From Hsuehochloa calcarea (Eukaryota > Streptophyta > Magnoliopsida > Poales > Poaceae): a stretch of DNA of 64,000 nucleotides. The position numbers and the translations under genes were made by a program. Below the pieces are notes generated by a model, which was not told where the DNA came from, ran no database searches, and saw nothing but the letters and a program-made list of their open reading frames with translations. How positions within the stretch are numbered: position 1 is the first letter of the stretch; every line of letters starts with the position of its first letter. Location of the stretch: the NCBI GenBank assembly GCA_036346395.1, contig CM070599.1:35765232-35829231 (forward strand). Reading direction: 5' to 3'. Shown here in pieces: positions 1 to 10,933 of this stretch.

Positions 1-722
1 AACACTCAATTTTGGGAGCGTCAATTTTCAGCCGAAGGCGCGCTTCCTTCGGTACTTGCTAGCTCCCGCCTCCCACAACCGATAGGAGACGGATTGGACC
101 CGGCGGTGGTTTTACCATACGTCCCACTAGGAGGACGGGCTGCGGTCGTCCAAAGGGCCCATTCGGCTCATCCTGTCCCTGGAGATCGAGCTGAGCTCGA
201 GGGAGGAGTCGCTTCTGCAGCTCCTCCTAACTATCACGCATAGGCTCTCCACTCGCGGTCTTGTGGAGGAGTTCTGCGCGCTCCGGATATGGCGCCGCGC
301 AGGGTTGGGACATCCGCCTTGGCCCGGAGGCTAGCGGGGTTCGCGCGCTTTGTTTGCCAGAGGGCAAGGACGACAGGTGTCGCTGTGGTGGTAGTGTGGG
401 ATGGTTAGCTTGTGTATCGCGCGTATGACGTTTGTTGGTGTAATTTGCAGCGCTTCCGATGGACGAGGCGGCCCACGTTGCGGAGCAGCTCCTTGGTCCA
501 TACACCGGCGAAGAGCACGCGAAGCGGGGGCTCGTGGTGCATGAGACACGGCTGAACCGCGCGTACCTGGACCCGGCTATCCGTCTTGAGGAGCGGCCGA
601 ACCCCGATGAAGGCAAGCGGCGTAGGGGTCGAGCGGCCGAAGAGCTGAATGCAACCGGGCCCATCGACGCTGTGCCCTTGCAGTGTGGCGGGCCGGCAGG
701 CCTCGTGCTTCACGTTTGGTAG
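1..722 (+). pseudogene. Remnant of a grass retroelement-associated ORF
   Basis: Broken coding-like sequence. An open stretch at 459-722 reads LLGPYTGEEH followed by RLNRAYLDPAI, and upstream frames contain RGLVEEFCALRIW. These resemble the conserved pieces of the hypothetical proteins carried by grass Tat-type gypsy elements (the putative gypsy-type transposon family, often in antisense to gag-pol). The frames are interrupted, there is no complete domain, and the window edge cuts the left side. I infer a decayed fragment, not a working gene. A fragment of another low-conservation plant ORF is the alternative. The next 290 bases (723-1015) are GC-rich and hold nothing I recognise. Confidence 0.3.
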
Positions 723-1089
723 ATGCCTCGCCACGTTTGGCAGATGCCTCACCGACCTGCCCTTCGAAAGTCGTCCGCGTACCCTCGGGCGGCCCGAGCG
801 GGCGGCCTCGAGTGGCTCGCCGCCGCCGGCCCGTGTGACGAGCTTGTTTTGCGTGGCAAGCCTGGCCCTCGAGGGGTCCTCTTGCGGGACTCCGTTGGGA
901 GCGTACGGTAGAGGGACCGAGGACACCCTGGTGGGAGGCGCCCTCGGCGATGCCCCGACCACCCCTGGTGAGCTTGGGCCCTTTTTTATTTTATTATATA
1001 TATACAAGCGGTAATTAACCCCAATTAATGTTGCACTTAAATGGCACTAATCAAACTTTAGCTAATTAAGCCAACAGTAATCCTCAGCA

Positions 1090-2417
1090 ATTAACACGCT
1101 ACAGTGCCACTTTCGTCCCGACAAAACAGAGCCGGGGAAGAACCAGGGCGGCGCGGTTCGCCGCTGGCAGAGGAGTGGCGACGCTGGGGAAGGGCGAAAA
1201 TAGGTTGCCTCTTCAAGACAGAGCTGGTGACGATGGTGGCGACGCCGGAGAGCAGAGAGTTGCTAGAGCGGCGGCGCGACAACAGGGAGCGTCGGCCGCT
1301 CAGATGGCTCGGTGGCGCTTTGAGCCGGGAAAAATGAGCATGAGCACCGGGGAGTTCCAAGAGCTCATCGGAAGCAAGAGGGGAACCGGAGGTGACCGGA
1401 GGAGGGTTGGCGACGACGACCCGAGGCGGCAGTGAGGTAGGCGACGGCGGGGGCTTGCCGGAGATGGAGAAGACGGTCGGAGAGGTGGGGATGTCTTGAG
1501 GCATCCGTGCGGTGCTCGAGGCGGCATCAATCGGGTTGAGGCACAGAGGAGCGTGGTCGGAGATGGAGGCGGCCGGAGGGGAGGAAGAAGACCAATTCCG
1601 GGTGCTTCGGTGGACCAAAACCCAATAGCTTGGGGGATGAGTTCCTTGGCGCCAAGGGCACAAGGTGACGGAGGTGTAGCGGTGGTGAGGTCACTGGAGC
1701 AGCGAGACGGCGGCGGGCCAGCGCGGCTGAAAATGGGAGCTTAGGCTTTCTTCAACTTTGTGCTCGGGAGCGAAGGAGACAAAGTGGGGGAGGGCAAGAG
1801 GAGCTGGGCGGTGGGGGGAGAGGGGCTTTATAGCCACAGGAGGGATGAAGGGTCCAATAATGCTCAGAGGAGGTGCAAGGGCAGAGGCGGCGTTGGCAGC
1901 AAAGCTGGGCCGGAGGCACGCGCGGTGGGAAAGCCGGGAAGGGATGGCGAGGCGATGCGCTAGTGGGAGCGGGGAAATCGGGATGGGACGCGGCGCGCGG
2001 TCAAGAGTCGGCGTGGGCGGCAGTCTTGATCTTGGCCGACGCGGCACGTGGCGCGGAGGTCGGGAAGCAGTGGTCGGGCGCTGTGGCAAAGGGAAATAGG
2101 CAAGGTGATGCTGTTGTGTGCTAGCGGTGGGCGCCGGGTGCAGGGGGCGGGAGCCGTAGCGTCTGTGGTGCGGCGGAGCGGGACGTCTTGTTGCACGCCC
2201 AGTAGCGTAAGGCCGGGCAGCAGAGGGGGGAGAAAGAACTGGGAAAGGAAGGGCAGAGAGGGAGGGAGAGAATTGGGGTTTTAAAACTGAAGTTTTTGAA
2301 ATTTGAAACTGAAGAAAAACTTGAGTTTTGAAGTTTGAACTTTGAAATTGGAGAGCTTTTGAATTCAAACTGAAACTCTGAATTTTGCTGTTCCTAGTTT
2401 GAAAATAGGTTGTTACA
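1090..2417 (-). repeat. Minus-strand LTR of a grass Ty3/gypsy element (approximate left end)
   Basis: Read on the minus strand, the segment starts at 2417 with TGTAACAACC, then an A/T-rich stretch of repeated TTTGAA-type words (2281-2416), then a long GC-rich, strongly strand-biased block. That order (TGTAAC start, A/T-rich stretch, GC-rich leader) recurs at 27.7-29.2 kb and is typical of large grass gypsy LTRs. The long ORFs on both strands (for example minus 1691-2446) are compositional and match no domain. I found no target-site duplication, so the left boundary is a guess. Confidence 0.45.
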
Positions 2418-2804
2418 TAGACCTTCACATGAGATTGAGAAATCACAACTCGAAAATGTTGGGTCAGAGATACCGAAGAGTTGCGTAAGCAACCATCAAT
2501 TATCTTATGCCTTTTCTAGACACACCAATGCAAGTCAGCCTATTTAAAAATAAGTTCGGCCCAAATTGATTGCAACTTGGGCCGGTACGACGTGTAAGGC
2601 TTTGTAGCTGGGCTAGTCTGTTGCTCACTTTCGTCGCCAAACGTGAGGTTTTTTTGGCCCAATCAATAAAGCCTTTTGGCAAACAACAACCAGCATTCTC
2701 TAGCAACCAGTAACTACTAGGTTACGGCTGACACCGAGATGCCTCGGGTTCGAGCATTCGAGGACTACTGGTTAGGTATCTTCAATAATTAGAAATAATT
2801 TTAT
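2418..2804. other. Intergenic, nothing recognised
   Basis: Mixed-composition DNA between the LTR at 1.1-2.4 kb and the fold-back element. The phrase near 2748 (cctcgggttcgagcattcg) superficially resembles a tRNA T-arm, but no acceptor, D or anticodon arm accompanies it. Confidence 0.4.
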
Positions 2805-3318
2805 TTTTAATATATGCTATATTATCTTTAGAGACAACTGTTTAATACATAGTTTCTAACACACTCTTCAACATTTAAATTTTATAATTTTTTGAAACGG
2901 GTTTGCATGTCAATTAGAGTAGATTAATATATCATATATTGATTTCGCGTACACGACAGTCTCTTCAACAAAAGATGACATGTGCTCCCTCTGCTCCACC
3001 CCTCCTCCACATAGGATTTTATTGACATAATATAGTTAAGAGATTGCAATAAAGATAATATTGGAGATGCCCTTAATGCATATTTAATAATGTATTTATT
3101 ATCGTCCTTTAGTTATATTATATCAATAAAATTCTACATAAAGAAGAGAGGAGGAGAGTAAATATCATCTTTTCTCGAAGACACTGTTGTGTATGCGAAA
3201 TAAGATATAATACATTAATATACTCTAGTTAACATATATACTTATTTCTAAAGAAATTTTAAAATATAAATATTAGAAAGACTATCTATCAGAGAAATTA
3301 TCTCTAATATACATTAAC
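2805..3318. mobile_element. Long fold-back (palindromic) MITE-like element
   Basis: The two halves are inverted copies of each other. For example, gatttcgcgtacacgacag (about 2941) pairs with the complement of tgttgtgtatgcgaaataag (about 3183-3202). Likewise aggattttattgacataata (about 3013) pairs with the complement of tatatcaataaaattctaca (about 3120-3139). The arms are about 250 bases each with scattered mismatches; the centre lies near 3070-3085. It codes for nothing. It ends about 160 bases before the PPR start codon, so it probably lies in that gene's promoter or 5' UTR. The class of DNA transposon is not determined. Confidence 0.65.
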
Positions 3319-3480
3319 GATAAGATTATCTCCGACTGTACCTTAATCGACGCACACGCTGTTGACGCTGTTCTGATTTCTGAATCCTTCGCTTTAATCT
3401 ATATTGAAATAAATAGATACGATGGTTTGATAGGGGAAAATAGAGGATACAGTAGATCGAAGTAACCTCCGCCGTCGCCG

Positions 3481-4875
3481 ATGAGCGCGACGGAGAAGAG
3501 CCCGGACGGGGAGGAATCACCTCGCGCGGAGGCGTTCCTTGAGATACTAGGCCGCGTCCCGACGGGGGAGGTGGAGGCGGCGCTCTCCTCCTGCCGCATC
3601 GGCCCGACGGCGGAGGTCGCGGAGCAGGTGCTCAAGTCCCGCACCTGCTACTCCCGCCCCAAATCCGCCGTCCGCTTCTTCGTCTGGGCGGGGCGGTCCG
3701 TCAAGCACACCGCCTACGCCTGGAACCTCCTCGTCGACATCCTCGGCAAGGCTGCCATGTTCGAGCCCATGTGGGACGCCATCCGCTCCATGAAGCAGGA
3801 GGGCGGTGGGGGGCTCCTCTCCGTCGCCACCTTCGCCTCTGTCTTCGCCTCCTACTGCGCCCGCGGGAACCTCAAGGACGCCGTCATGGCCTTCGACGTC
3901 ATGGAGCGGTACGGCGTCACGCCGGACGCCGTCGCCCTCAACTCCCTCCTCTCCGCCATGTGCCGCCAGGACGGCCGCGCGCAGGCCGCGCAGGAGCTGT
4001 TCGACCGCACCAAGACCACCGTCGCGCCCGACGCGGACACCTTCGCGATACTGCTCGAGGCGTGGGAGAAGGAGGGGAACGTGCAGCGCGCTAAGAGCAC
4101 CTTCGGCGAGATGGTCGTCCGCGTCGGGTGGAATGCCAGCAACATGCCCGCGTACGACTCCTTCCTCTCCACCCTAGTGCGCGGGGACCAGTTCGAAGAG
4201 GCGCTCAAGTTCCTGCAGGTGATGCGGACCAAGGGCTGCCTCCCGGGGCTCAAGTTCTTCGCCAACGCGATCGACCTCGTCATCCGCAAGCGCGATTTTG
4301 TGAACGCCATCGCTATCTGGCAAATTATGGTCTCGGAGGCCGGGCTCATACCTAACCTCTCCATGTACAACGCCATCATCGACCTCTGCTGCAGTGTTAC
4401 TGTTGGTAACACCGACTACGCCCTCCGCATGCTTGACGAAATGCCCTTCAATGGCGTCTTTGCGGATTCTGACACGTACAATGCCATACTTGAGGGGCTC
4501 ATCAAGCAGCGCAAGGCTCGTGAGGCTGAGGCTTTCCTCGCGGAGATGAGCAAGAACGAGCAGCTGCCCTCCGCGTCCAACTGTGCCGCTGCCATCAGCT
4601 TGTTCTCTAAAGAATTTAACCCATCTGCAGCAATTGACGTGTGGCGATGCATTGTGGAGCACCAAATTACCCCGGCTGAGGACTCAGCCAGAGAGCTAAT
4701 AGCGGGGCTGCTTGATTTTGGCAGGTTTGCTGAGGTGAAGAAATATATTGACGAGATGTTTGACATGGGAATTGAGTTGCCACAATCCACCATTGAAAAT
4801 ATGAAGCACGCATTTGATAAGGCTGGCAAGCATCACACATATGATCACATTGCAAGAAGGCTGAAGCGACACTAG
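3481..4875 (+). CDS. P-class pentatricopeptide repeat (PPR) protein
   Basis: Intronless 464-residue ORF. After about 70 residues (including RFFVWAGR, typical of this subgroup) it consists of roughly ten 35-residue helical hairpins. Good examples are residues 116-150 (TFASVFASYC...GVTPD), 151-185 (ALNSLLSAM...VAPD), and later units starting MYNAIIDL and TYNAILEGL. These are P-type spacings with no E, E+, DYW or SMR tail. PPR proteins bind single-stranded RNA in mitochondria or chloroplasts and act in processing, stability or translation of organellar transcripts. The N-terminus (MSATEKSPDGEESPRAE) is acidic and not an obvious transit peptide, so the location is uncertain. It resembles the Arabidopsis At1g77360 type from memory. 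GC content falls along the ORF (very GC-rich start, more A/T at the 3' end), a usual grass pattern. A gypsy-type LTR lies 360 bases downstream. Confidence 0.9.
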   Translation: MSATEKSPDGEESPRAEAFLEILGRVPTGEVEAALSSCRIGPTAEVAEQVLKSRTCYSRPKSAVRFFVWAGRSVKHTAYAWNLLVDILGKAAMFEPMWDAIRSMKQEGGGGLLSVATFASVFASYCARGNLKDAVMAFDVMERYGVTPDAVALNSLLSAMCRQDGRAQAAQELFDRTKTTVAPDADTFAILLEAWEKEGNVQRAKSTFGEMVVRVGWNASNMPAYDSFLSTLVRGDQFEEALKFLQVMRTKGCLPGLKFFANAIDLVIRKRDFVNAIAIWQIMVSEAGLIPNLSMYNAIIDLCCSVTVGNTDYALRMLDEMPFNGVFADSDTYNAILEGLIKQRKAREAEAFLAEMSKNEQLPSASNCAAAISLFSKEFNPSAAIDVWRCIVEHQITPAEDSARELIAGLLDFGRFAEVKKYIDEMFDMGIELPQSTIENMKHAFDKAGKHHTYDHIARRLKRH

Positions 4876-5235
4876 CTACACTTGAATGGTTTAATCAGGG
4901 GGTATGTCTTCTTCCATATGGGTGTTGTGGGCTGTGTTAGTGAATGTCATTGATTTTGTGAAATCGCCAATTGTCTCGACTCTTGACCTTATGTCATTCA
5001 CTTCCTAATTAGGTCTCAAGACTTACTATTAAACTACTTGGAGGTATTACCCTGGATTCCTAGTTTGGTGGCCTATGTTCTTGCATATGTCAATTTCTCG
5101 TTTCTCTTGGCCGTCTTACTCTCCTGTTTTGATAATGTTTAAATACCTCCACACAATGCATAAGGCCGATAAAAAAAGGACAATATGATGACTACTACCG
5201 TCTCTCTCTCTCTTAATCCATGTTCATCACTTTCC
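4876..5235. other. 3' flank/UTR of the PPR gene with a CT microsatellite
   Basis: T-rich sequence expected of a 3' UTR and downstream region. A short (CT)n run lies at about 5201-5213. There is no ORF. It is cut at about 5233-5236 by the truncated 5' LTR of the Tat-type element. Confidence 0.5.
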
Positions 5236-5784
5236 TGTACCTAGTTCCCGACGAGATGATTGCTCGTACAAGTAATAAACTGGCATCTGATTCGGCTCTA
5301 AGCATATCCTTTACCGTGTGATGAATAGAGTACATGTTGTATTGGCTCCATACCATGCGACATTTCATGATCCTAAGACACCAGCGATAAACTACCATGC
5401 GGTTTAGTCTCCCAGACATTAAACCGCCAAACGGTTGATACTTCATCAACCATCGCCTCGCTCCGACCAGTCGCGGCACTCCCAACAGACGCCCATACCA
5501 GGATTAACTGCCGTCACTTCATCAACTATTTAAGGAAGTGCGCGAACGGTGGAAAGGGGATGGAAGCCAATTCGGAAAATCAACAGACGATTGGATTTCA
5601 TCTGAAGCATTAGCATAGCAAGTACTGCGCTGAGTGTAATTAGGATTAGTCCACTGCCTTGTCAAGGGCACCCCATGTAAATGATCCAGTTCATAGCAAT
5701 AAAGAGCAGTTTCATCATTTCCCAAGAACTCTTTGACATTTTCCTCTGTTTTATTTCGTAAGATTGGCGACTCGATCCTCGACA
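5236..5784 (+). repeat. 5' LTR (5'-truncated) of the Tat-type element
   Basis: Matches 11103-11653 almost throughout and ends TCGACA. The 3' LTR appears to extend about 170 bases further upstream (to TGACGAGG at 10934, just after the polypurine tract). That part is missing here, so the left end seems deleted. Confidence 0.75.
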
Positions 5785-5786
5785 GC

Positions 5787-5806
5787 TGGCGCCGTCCGTG
5801 GGGAAG
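5787..5806 (+). other. Primer-binding site of the Tat-type element
   Basis: TGGCGCCGTCCGTGGGGAAG lies two bases after the LTR end. This is the expected place and sequence type for minus-strand priming in grass Tat elements. I do not assert which tRNA primes it. Confidence 0.6.
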
Positions 5807-5967
5807 AAGGCGTTGAGTTCTTGAAGTTTACTTCGCTCAAGCATTCCTCGTCCACTTTTTTTTGCCTCATCATCGTTCATGCGAATATGGTAGGGACTTG
5901 GGATGGGGAAAACTGGTTCGACCTAACGGACTACTCCGACCTCGACATGGACGCATGAATCCGCACC

Positions 5968-8090
5968 ATGGATGAAAATGGGATGTCATCCTCCTCCATC
6001 GGCTCGCCAGTCGCAAAGATTAGCGAAATCGACTGGATGGATGAAGATACACCGCCGCCATCAATGATGCTCTCAGAGGAACTTCTCATTCCGACCAGTT
6101 CGGAACGTCCGAATGCCTCTACAAGCACGGTTGACCCGACCGGCAAAAACGGCAACGGAAGCTCAGCGCCACAATCAGAGAGTCCATATACTCTCGATAT
6201 TGTTATGGGCGTCCAGTATTCGTCAACAACTCCTTCGTATTCCGGGGGCCAACCGACATCTGGTAAAGGTGTCGATGAAGTTATCACCGATCGTAGGCCA
6301 AGTGGGCTTGGTGAGACTCAGCATACGATCGGCAATCCGCTGGATCAGGCTAAGTCCATAGAGCCCACCAGAGGCGGTAATCTCCGACAGCTCCCCATCA
6401 TGGAGGCTCCTTGCAGAAGCACTGGAAGGCTCTCTTAGTTACGACGTGAGTTCATCGGAAGATCACTGCTGGCCCCACGAAGTTAACACAATCGGAGACA
6501 CCAATCCGGATGCCATGCACGATCCTCCACGGGTTAACTCCTCATCATTTGCTAGTGGAAATGATAATGGCACTCGAGCACCAACTACCGGAGGCAACCG
6601 AGCTGATGGACGTGCATCAGTTAATTCATCTGTTCCTACCCCTCCGTAAGGGGTCAGACAGGGCCTACTGGAAGGTCGAGGGAAAATTCACCTCATCAAA
6701 CACCTACTGCAAACGGGAATCCTCCACGACCTTCGGTAACAGTGCAAAACTTGTAACGAGTCCTGAATATTCTGAATAATCCAGATCCTACTTTAGCAGG
6801 AACTCTAGGTTATGCTCAGCTTGCAGGTCAGGTGTCGGAGATCCTCCAACAAACCATGTGGCGTACGGAAGTGTACCAGGAGCAAAGAAATTCATAAAGT
6901 CACACGATGACTTCATCCCAGCGCTCTTCTCTCAGTAGGGGACAACATGGTCGAGCGGAGGACCGATCAACACCAAGACCCCTTCGTAGGTTTCGACCAG
7001 GAAATCATGAGGAAAGACAGCTCTTCATAGCAGCCACTCCTCATCAACAGGAACGACCACTTGATTCAGACGATCTCAGGTATCATCTGAACCAAGCTGG
7101 TGGTCAAAGACGTTATCATAACGTACACAACCGATTTGGGACACGGATCCTAGGTATGCAACTGTGAAGAACCAATCCCCAACTGATTACAATCCGACTC
7201 CTTTTCAGAGAAGGCGCCACGATTCCATTACGAGCTGCCGAGCATTTTCGGCCGGTCTCCAAGCTGTTCGTTGGCCGGACAGGTTTCGACCAACCGACAT
7301 AGAAAAGTTCAATGGGACCCAGAACCCATTAGAATTTCTTCAAATTTATACTACTACCATCAAAGCTGCTAGTGGTAACGACAACATGATGGCAAATTAC
7401 TTGCCCACGGTCCTTAAAGGGTATGCCTGCTTGTGGTTGCTCAACCTACCGGTCGGATTTATCTATATTTGAGAGCATCTCTGCGATAGTCTGATCGTCA
7501 ACTTTGAAGGGCGTATGGTCATCCCGGGAAGGAGGATGATCTCCATCGGATGAAGCAAAGAACCAACGAAACTCTTCGACAATATGTCAAGAGATTCAGT
7601 CAGGTTCGAAATTCTATCTCAGAGATCGCAGAATCTTCTGTAATTTAGTCTTTTAAAGCAGGATTAAGGAATCACCGGTTTACGGAGGATATTGCAATAA
7701 ATCCTCCACGGACAACCGTTGAACTTTTTGACATGGCAAACAAGTATGCAGCCACTAGCCCACTAGTAAAGCGGTCGAATGATGCGATGCTATTGATCGA
7801 AAGGATAAAAATCCCTAGTTAGGCCTGGAGAAACAAGAGAAGAAAATCAATAAGTCTCTCAAGAACAAGAAGAATAGCAAACCCGATATTAAGGAAGTTC
7901 TTGCGATTCCCGAAAAGTTTACCAAGGGCAAGAGAGACTTCACTGGTCGGAACAAGGCTAAGGCTTCGACCAGCGATTACAAGAAAAATAAGAAGTGGTG
8001 TCCAGTTCACCAGGCAACAACGCATGATTTGCGCACTTGCTGATCCTGGCAAAAGAAAAAGGAGGATTACCACTCAGGTAAAGGTCTCTT
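5968..8090 (+). pseudogene. gag: gag of the Tat-type element, frameshifted
   Basis: The N-terminal region is open at 5968-6438 (acidic, Ser/Pro-rich). The gag core is at 7164-7472 and contains FRPTDIEKFNGTQNPLEFL, the start of the retrotransposon gag domain. It continues in other frames with LRQYVKRFSQVRNSI (about 7573-7620). The zinc finger CPVHQATTHDLRTC lies at about 7999-8040. At least three frame changes or stops separate these blocks, so it cannot give a full-length Gag. In an intact element Gag forms the cytoplasmic particle that packages the RNA. Confidence 0.7.
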
Positions 8091-8932
8091 CCCCTCTATT
8101 GTTGCTAGTCTGGTTGCCCACTATTGTTGTTTACAATGGTCGGAGAAGACCAACTTTTCTCTGGTATCCTTTAAAAGGATCTCTATTACTCACTGGCTTC
8201 GACATCTAAGTCAAACGCCACAATGGTCCTAGTCGTTACCATTACGTCAATGGTTCTCACGCACGACCGCACTATTTTCTTAAAGAAACATGCGAGTACA
8301 AAGAGCATAACACAAACAACTACATATAGTGCTTTACGTGCTTAACATTTCGGAGACTACATTTCTTCACTTCAACATTTTGTTCTACTCTTGTTTGGCT
8401 ATTGGTCGAGACACGGAAAGCCTCCTAGTCGAAGTCTCTCCTCTCCGCACGTGGTCCTGTTCACTGGAAGGTGATTCCTAGCGACGGTCCTTTTCCTACA
8501 ATCTTCGCTGCCAGTCAGACTTGAGCATGAGCACATTTCGCGGAGTGTTTCTCTTAGCAATCATTACGACCAGTTTGGATATTACATATAAATAGGACCA
8601 CTTATCGTTTATTGCATACATCCTTGCATATATTTTTTTTCATTCAAGACAAGTCTTATCTTCTGGCCATGTAATCTATCATTTGTTATTTCGATTATGG
8701 AAAACAGATCTACAATTAGTTGAAGTCACACACTAGTTTCGACCACAGTTGATTTCCTAGTATTAATATGATCAGTTTTCATCATATAATCAACACATAA
8801 TATCAATAGTGGTCGTGGCTCTTACTCTTGTTCTTGGCTTACTGCTTCTTTAGTAAAGATCTATTACTATATAGGCAGTCGGGGCTAGAAAATATGTGAG
8901 TACTTTATAAGTTAAAAGGATAAAATATATAT
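8091..8932. other. Non-coding spacer where pol would be expected
   Basis: About 840 bases between the gag zinc finger and the 3' end of the antisense gene. No ORF or retroviral-type motif is seen on either strand. Words such as ttggtcga and tcgaccag recur and are also frequent in the rest of the element. Confidence 0.5.
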
Positions 8933-8938
8933 TTTATT
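8933..8938 (-). terminator. Poly(A) signal of the antisense gene
   Basis: AATAAA on the minus strand, about 40 bases after the stop codon of the minus-strand gene at 8977. It supports a real minus-strand transcription unit. Confidence 0.5.
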
Positions 8939-8976
8939 GATGAAAGAAAGATGAGATTTTTTTACATTCATACTTC

Positions 8977-10593
8977 TCATATTACAATAATATACTCTTT
9001 AGGATCACCAGACTGATCGCTGCGTGTCGGAGATCCGACCTCCATTTCTTCTGCAACTTTATTTCCGAGAGGGGTTATTTCCTCGAAAAGTTTGGTTGCA
9101 TCGTCTCCCGAGCAGTTGAAGTGTTCTTCAATAGCTTGGAGATTTATGGTGGGGTCGGAGGCCTTCAGTTTTGCCAAAGCAAAACTGACTCCATTTTTGA
9201 CAGCTTCAAATAAAGTCTGTGCATGGTTCTCCCGAATAGTTTTGAGCAAGCTTCTGAGATCTTCAACTTGTTGGCCAAGAAAGTTGATCTCCTCCATGGG
9301 ATATCTTAAGTTGGATAGTTGTGTTCCCGATCTCATATCTAAGAACATCTTGTTGAAGGCTCTGACCTTCTTTTCAAGACTATGCCCAAAAGCTGCCTCC
9401 TTGCCACGTTCAAACTCAAGAGTTTTTTCTGCTCTCTTTAATACTTGAGTTTGCTCTGCACGAGTAGACCAAAGAATAAATACATACAATTAAAGATAGT
9501 ACGCTGGTCGAGTTTATGAACGGTTACCTTCAGCTTTTTTCTCGATAGCCTCGAGGACTTCCTCGTGTTTGGTCGTCAAATATTCGATCGACTGGTTCTT
9601 GTTTAGGCATTCCTCTTTAAACTTAGCCATTATGGCTTCTTTTGCCATAACCTCTTTTTCAAGCTTCTCTGAGTCTATCAAGTATGATAAAGAGAGAAGT
9701 TAATCAACAAAGAAGGAGCTAAATGGTCAAGAAGGAGAGAAAGGGCTGCAAGAATGAACGAGAGACTTTAGGGTTACAAAAGTAATCAGCCAAGATAAAC
9801 AAACCGGTCGGAATCTTTTGGGACTTACTCTCCTTGGAATCTTTGGTCGCGTCGTCACGACCAATATACCATAGCATTGAATGTGCTTGGGATTTCAGGG
9901 GGCTAATCCGGCATAGCGAAGTCTCTCACTATGTGCGAAGAAGTTAAACCCTTGATACTAAGGTGTTGGATGGCTTCCACTCATCATGGATCTCCCCACC
10001 TTTCCTTCCTTCTTCACGGAGGAGCGCCATTCGGGTTCTCGACCGCTTTTTTACCGGTATAGTAGAGTTGTCCTTTTGGGTAACCGTCATGTAGAACCAG
10101 CTTTTCTTCATGACGACCACGAAGACTTTGAGTACATACGGATGTACTCATCAGCTTTTCTTTCGTGGAGGCGCAAGGTGCATTCCCCAGGCGTCCCCAT
10201 CGTCTTCCCCAACTTCGCCATCCTGTAGAAGTACTTGAAGAGCTCCAGACCTGCGGAAATTCCTAAGTACGCTTCACAGAGGTAGACGAAGACGCTGAGG
10301 TTAGCAATCGCATTGGGAGAAAGGTTCTCCAATTCAATTCCATAATGCGCCAGGATCGTGGGGGGGGGGGGACGAATGAATCGGGATCCTAAATCCGCAT
10401 TCAATATATGCGAGAAAACATGGATTTCCCCATCTTCGCTGCTCGGAGAGTGCTCTCCAGAAGCCGATCTCCAAGAAATCATACTCTTGTCTGGAATCAT
10501 CCCAATCTTCTCCAAGGCTTCAAGCTTCTTTCCACTTAGAACAGAAATCGACCAGTTGGTAATCAAGTCCGATATGGTTAGGTATTGGATCAA
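8977..10593 (-). CDS. Antisense gene of the Tat-type element (putative gypsy-type transposon protein), partly degraded
   Basis: Runs opposite to gag. The 5' exon (10593 down to about 10108) encodes about 155 residues with ILAHYGIELENLSPNAIANL and FVYLCEAYLGI. This matches the conserved core of the grass putative gypsy-type transposon (Transposase_28-like) family. After it the frame is disturbed around 10110-10130, with family-like KKSWFYMTVTQ in another frame. Downstream come two coiled-coil exons, 9674-9528 and 9455-8977. They are joined by a 72-base intron (9527-9456) with a GT donor and GCAG acceptor, and splicing keeps the frame (KKAE/EQTQVLKRAE). The last part is charged and helical and ends EEMEVGSPTRSDQ...YIIVI. 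The function of this family is unknown; such ORFs are known in Grande/RIRE2-like elements. There is a TATA box upstream and an AATAAA downstream. The exon between 10108 and 9674 is unresolved, so the full model is uncertain. Confidence 0.55.
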
Positions 10594-10722
10594 AGAAAGA
10601 AAGGGTGTCGTGGAAGGTTGAAGGCAAAAGAGGTCGGAGGAGTTCCTTCTCTTAGAAGATTAAAATGGAAAGCAGGAGGCGTAAAAACGTTAAAGTCTTG
10701 GGTCTTGGGTCTTGGGCGGGGA

Positions 10723-10729
10723 TTTTATA
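10723..10729 (-). promoter_or_regulatory. TATA box for the antisense gene
   Basis: TATAAAA on the minus strand, about 130 bases upstream of the first ATG (10593) of the antisense gene. It lies inside the element just upstream of the 3' LTR, so the element carries its own reverse promoter. Confidence 0.5.
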
Positions 10730-10933
10730 GCTGCAATTCCCTAACTGCACTAGGGAATTACCTAAAATTCCAATGGACAAAAAATACTCTTCAGTTTCCA
10801 AGGTAGTTTCTTAAACTTTAAAATGAATACAGACCACCTCGAATGTCATTACATTAAATGAAGGTCTGCCAGATATGACTTCATCGGAAAAAAGTATTCA
10901 CACGCTCAATTCATTTAAAGTTCGGGGGCTAGC

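Noticed and set aside
1691..2446. 251-codon minus-strand ORF
   Set aside because: Low-complexity Pro/Ser/Arg composition in a GC-rich LTR leader, no domain, and equally long ORFs in other frames.
2735..2770. tRNA-like T-arm
   Set aside because: Only the TTCGA-type loop is present; no other tRNA arm can be formed around it.
3852..4412. Minus-strand ORF opposite the PPR gene
   Set aside because: Shadow of a GC-rich coding strand; the plus-strand PPR repeats explain the region.
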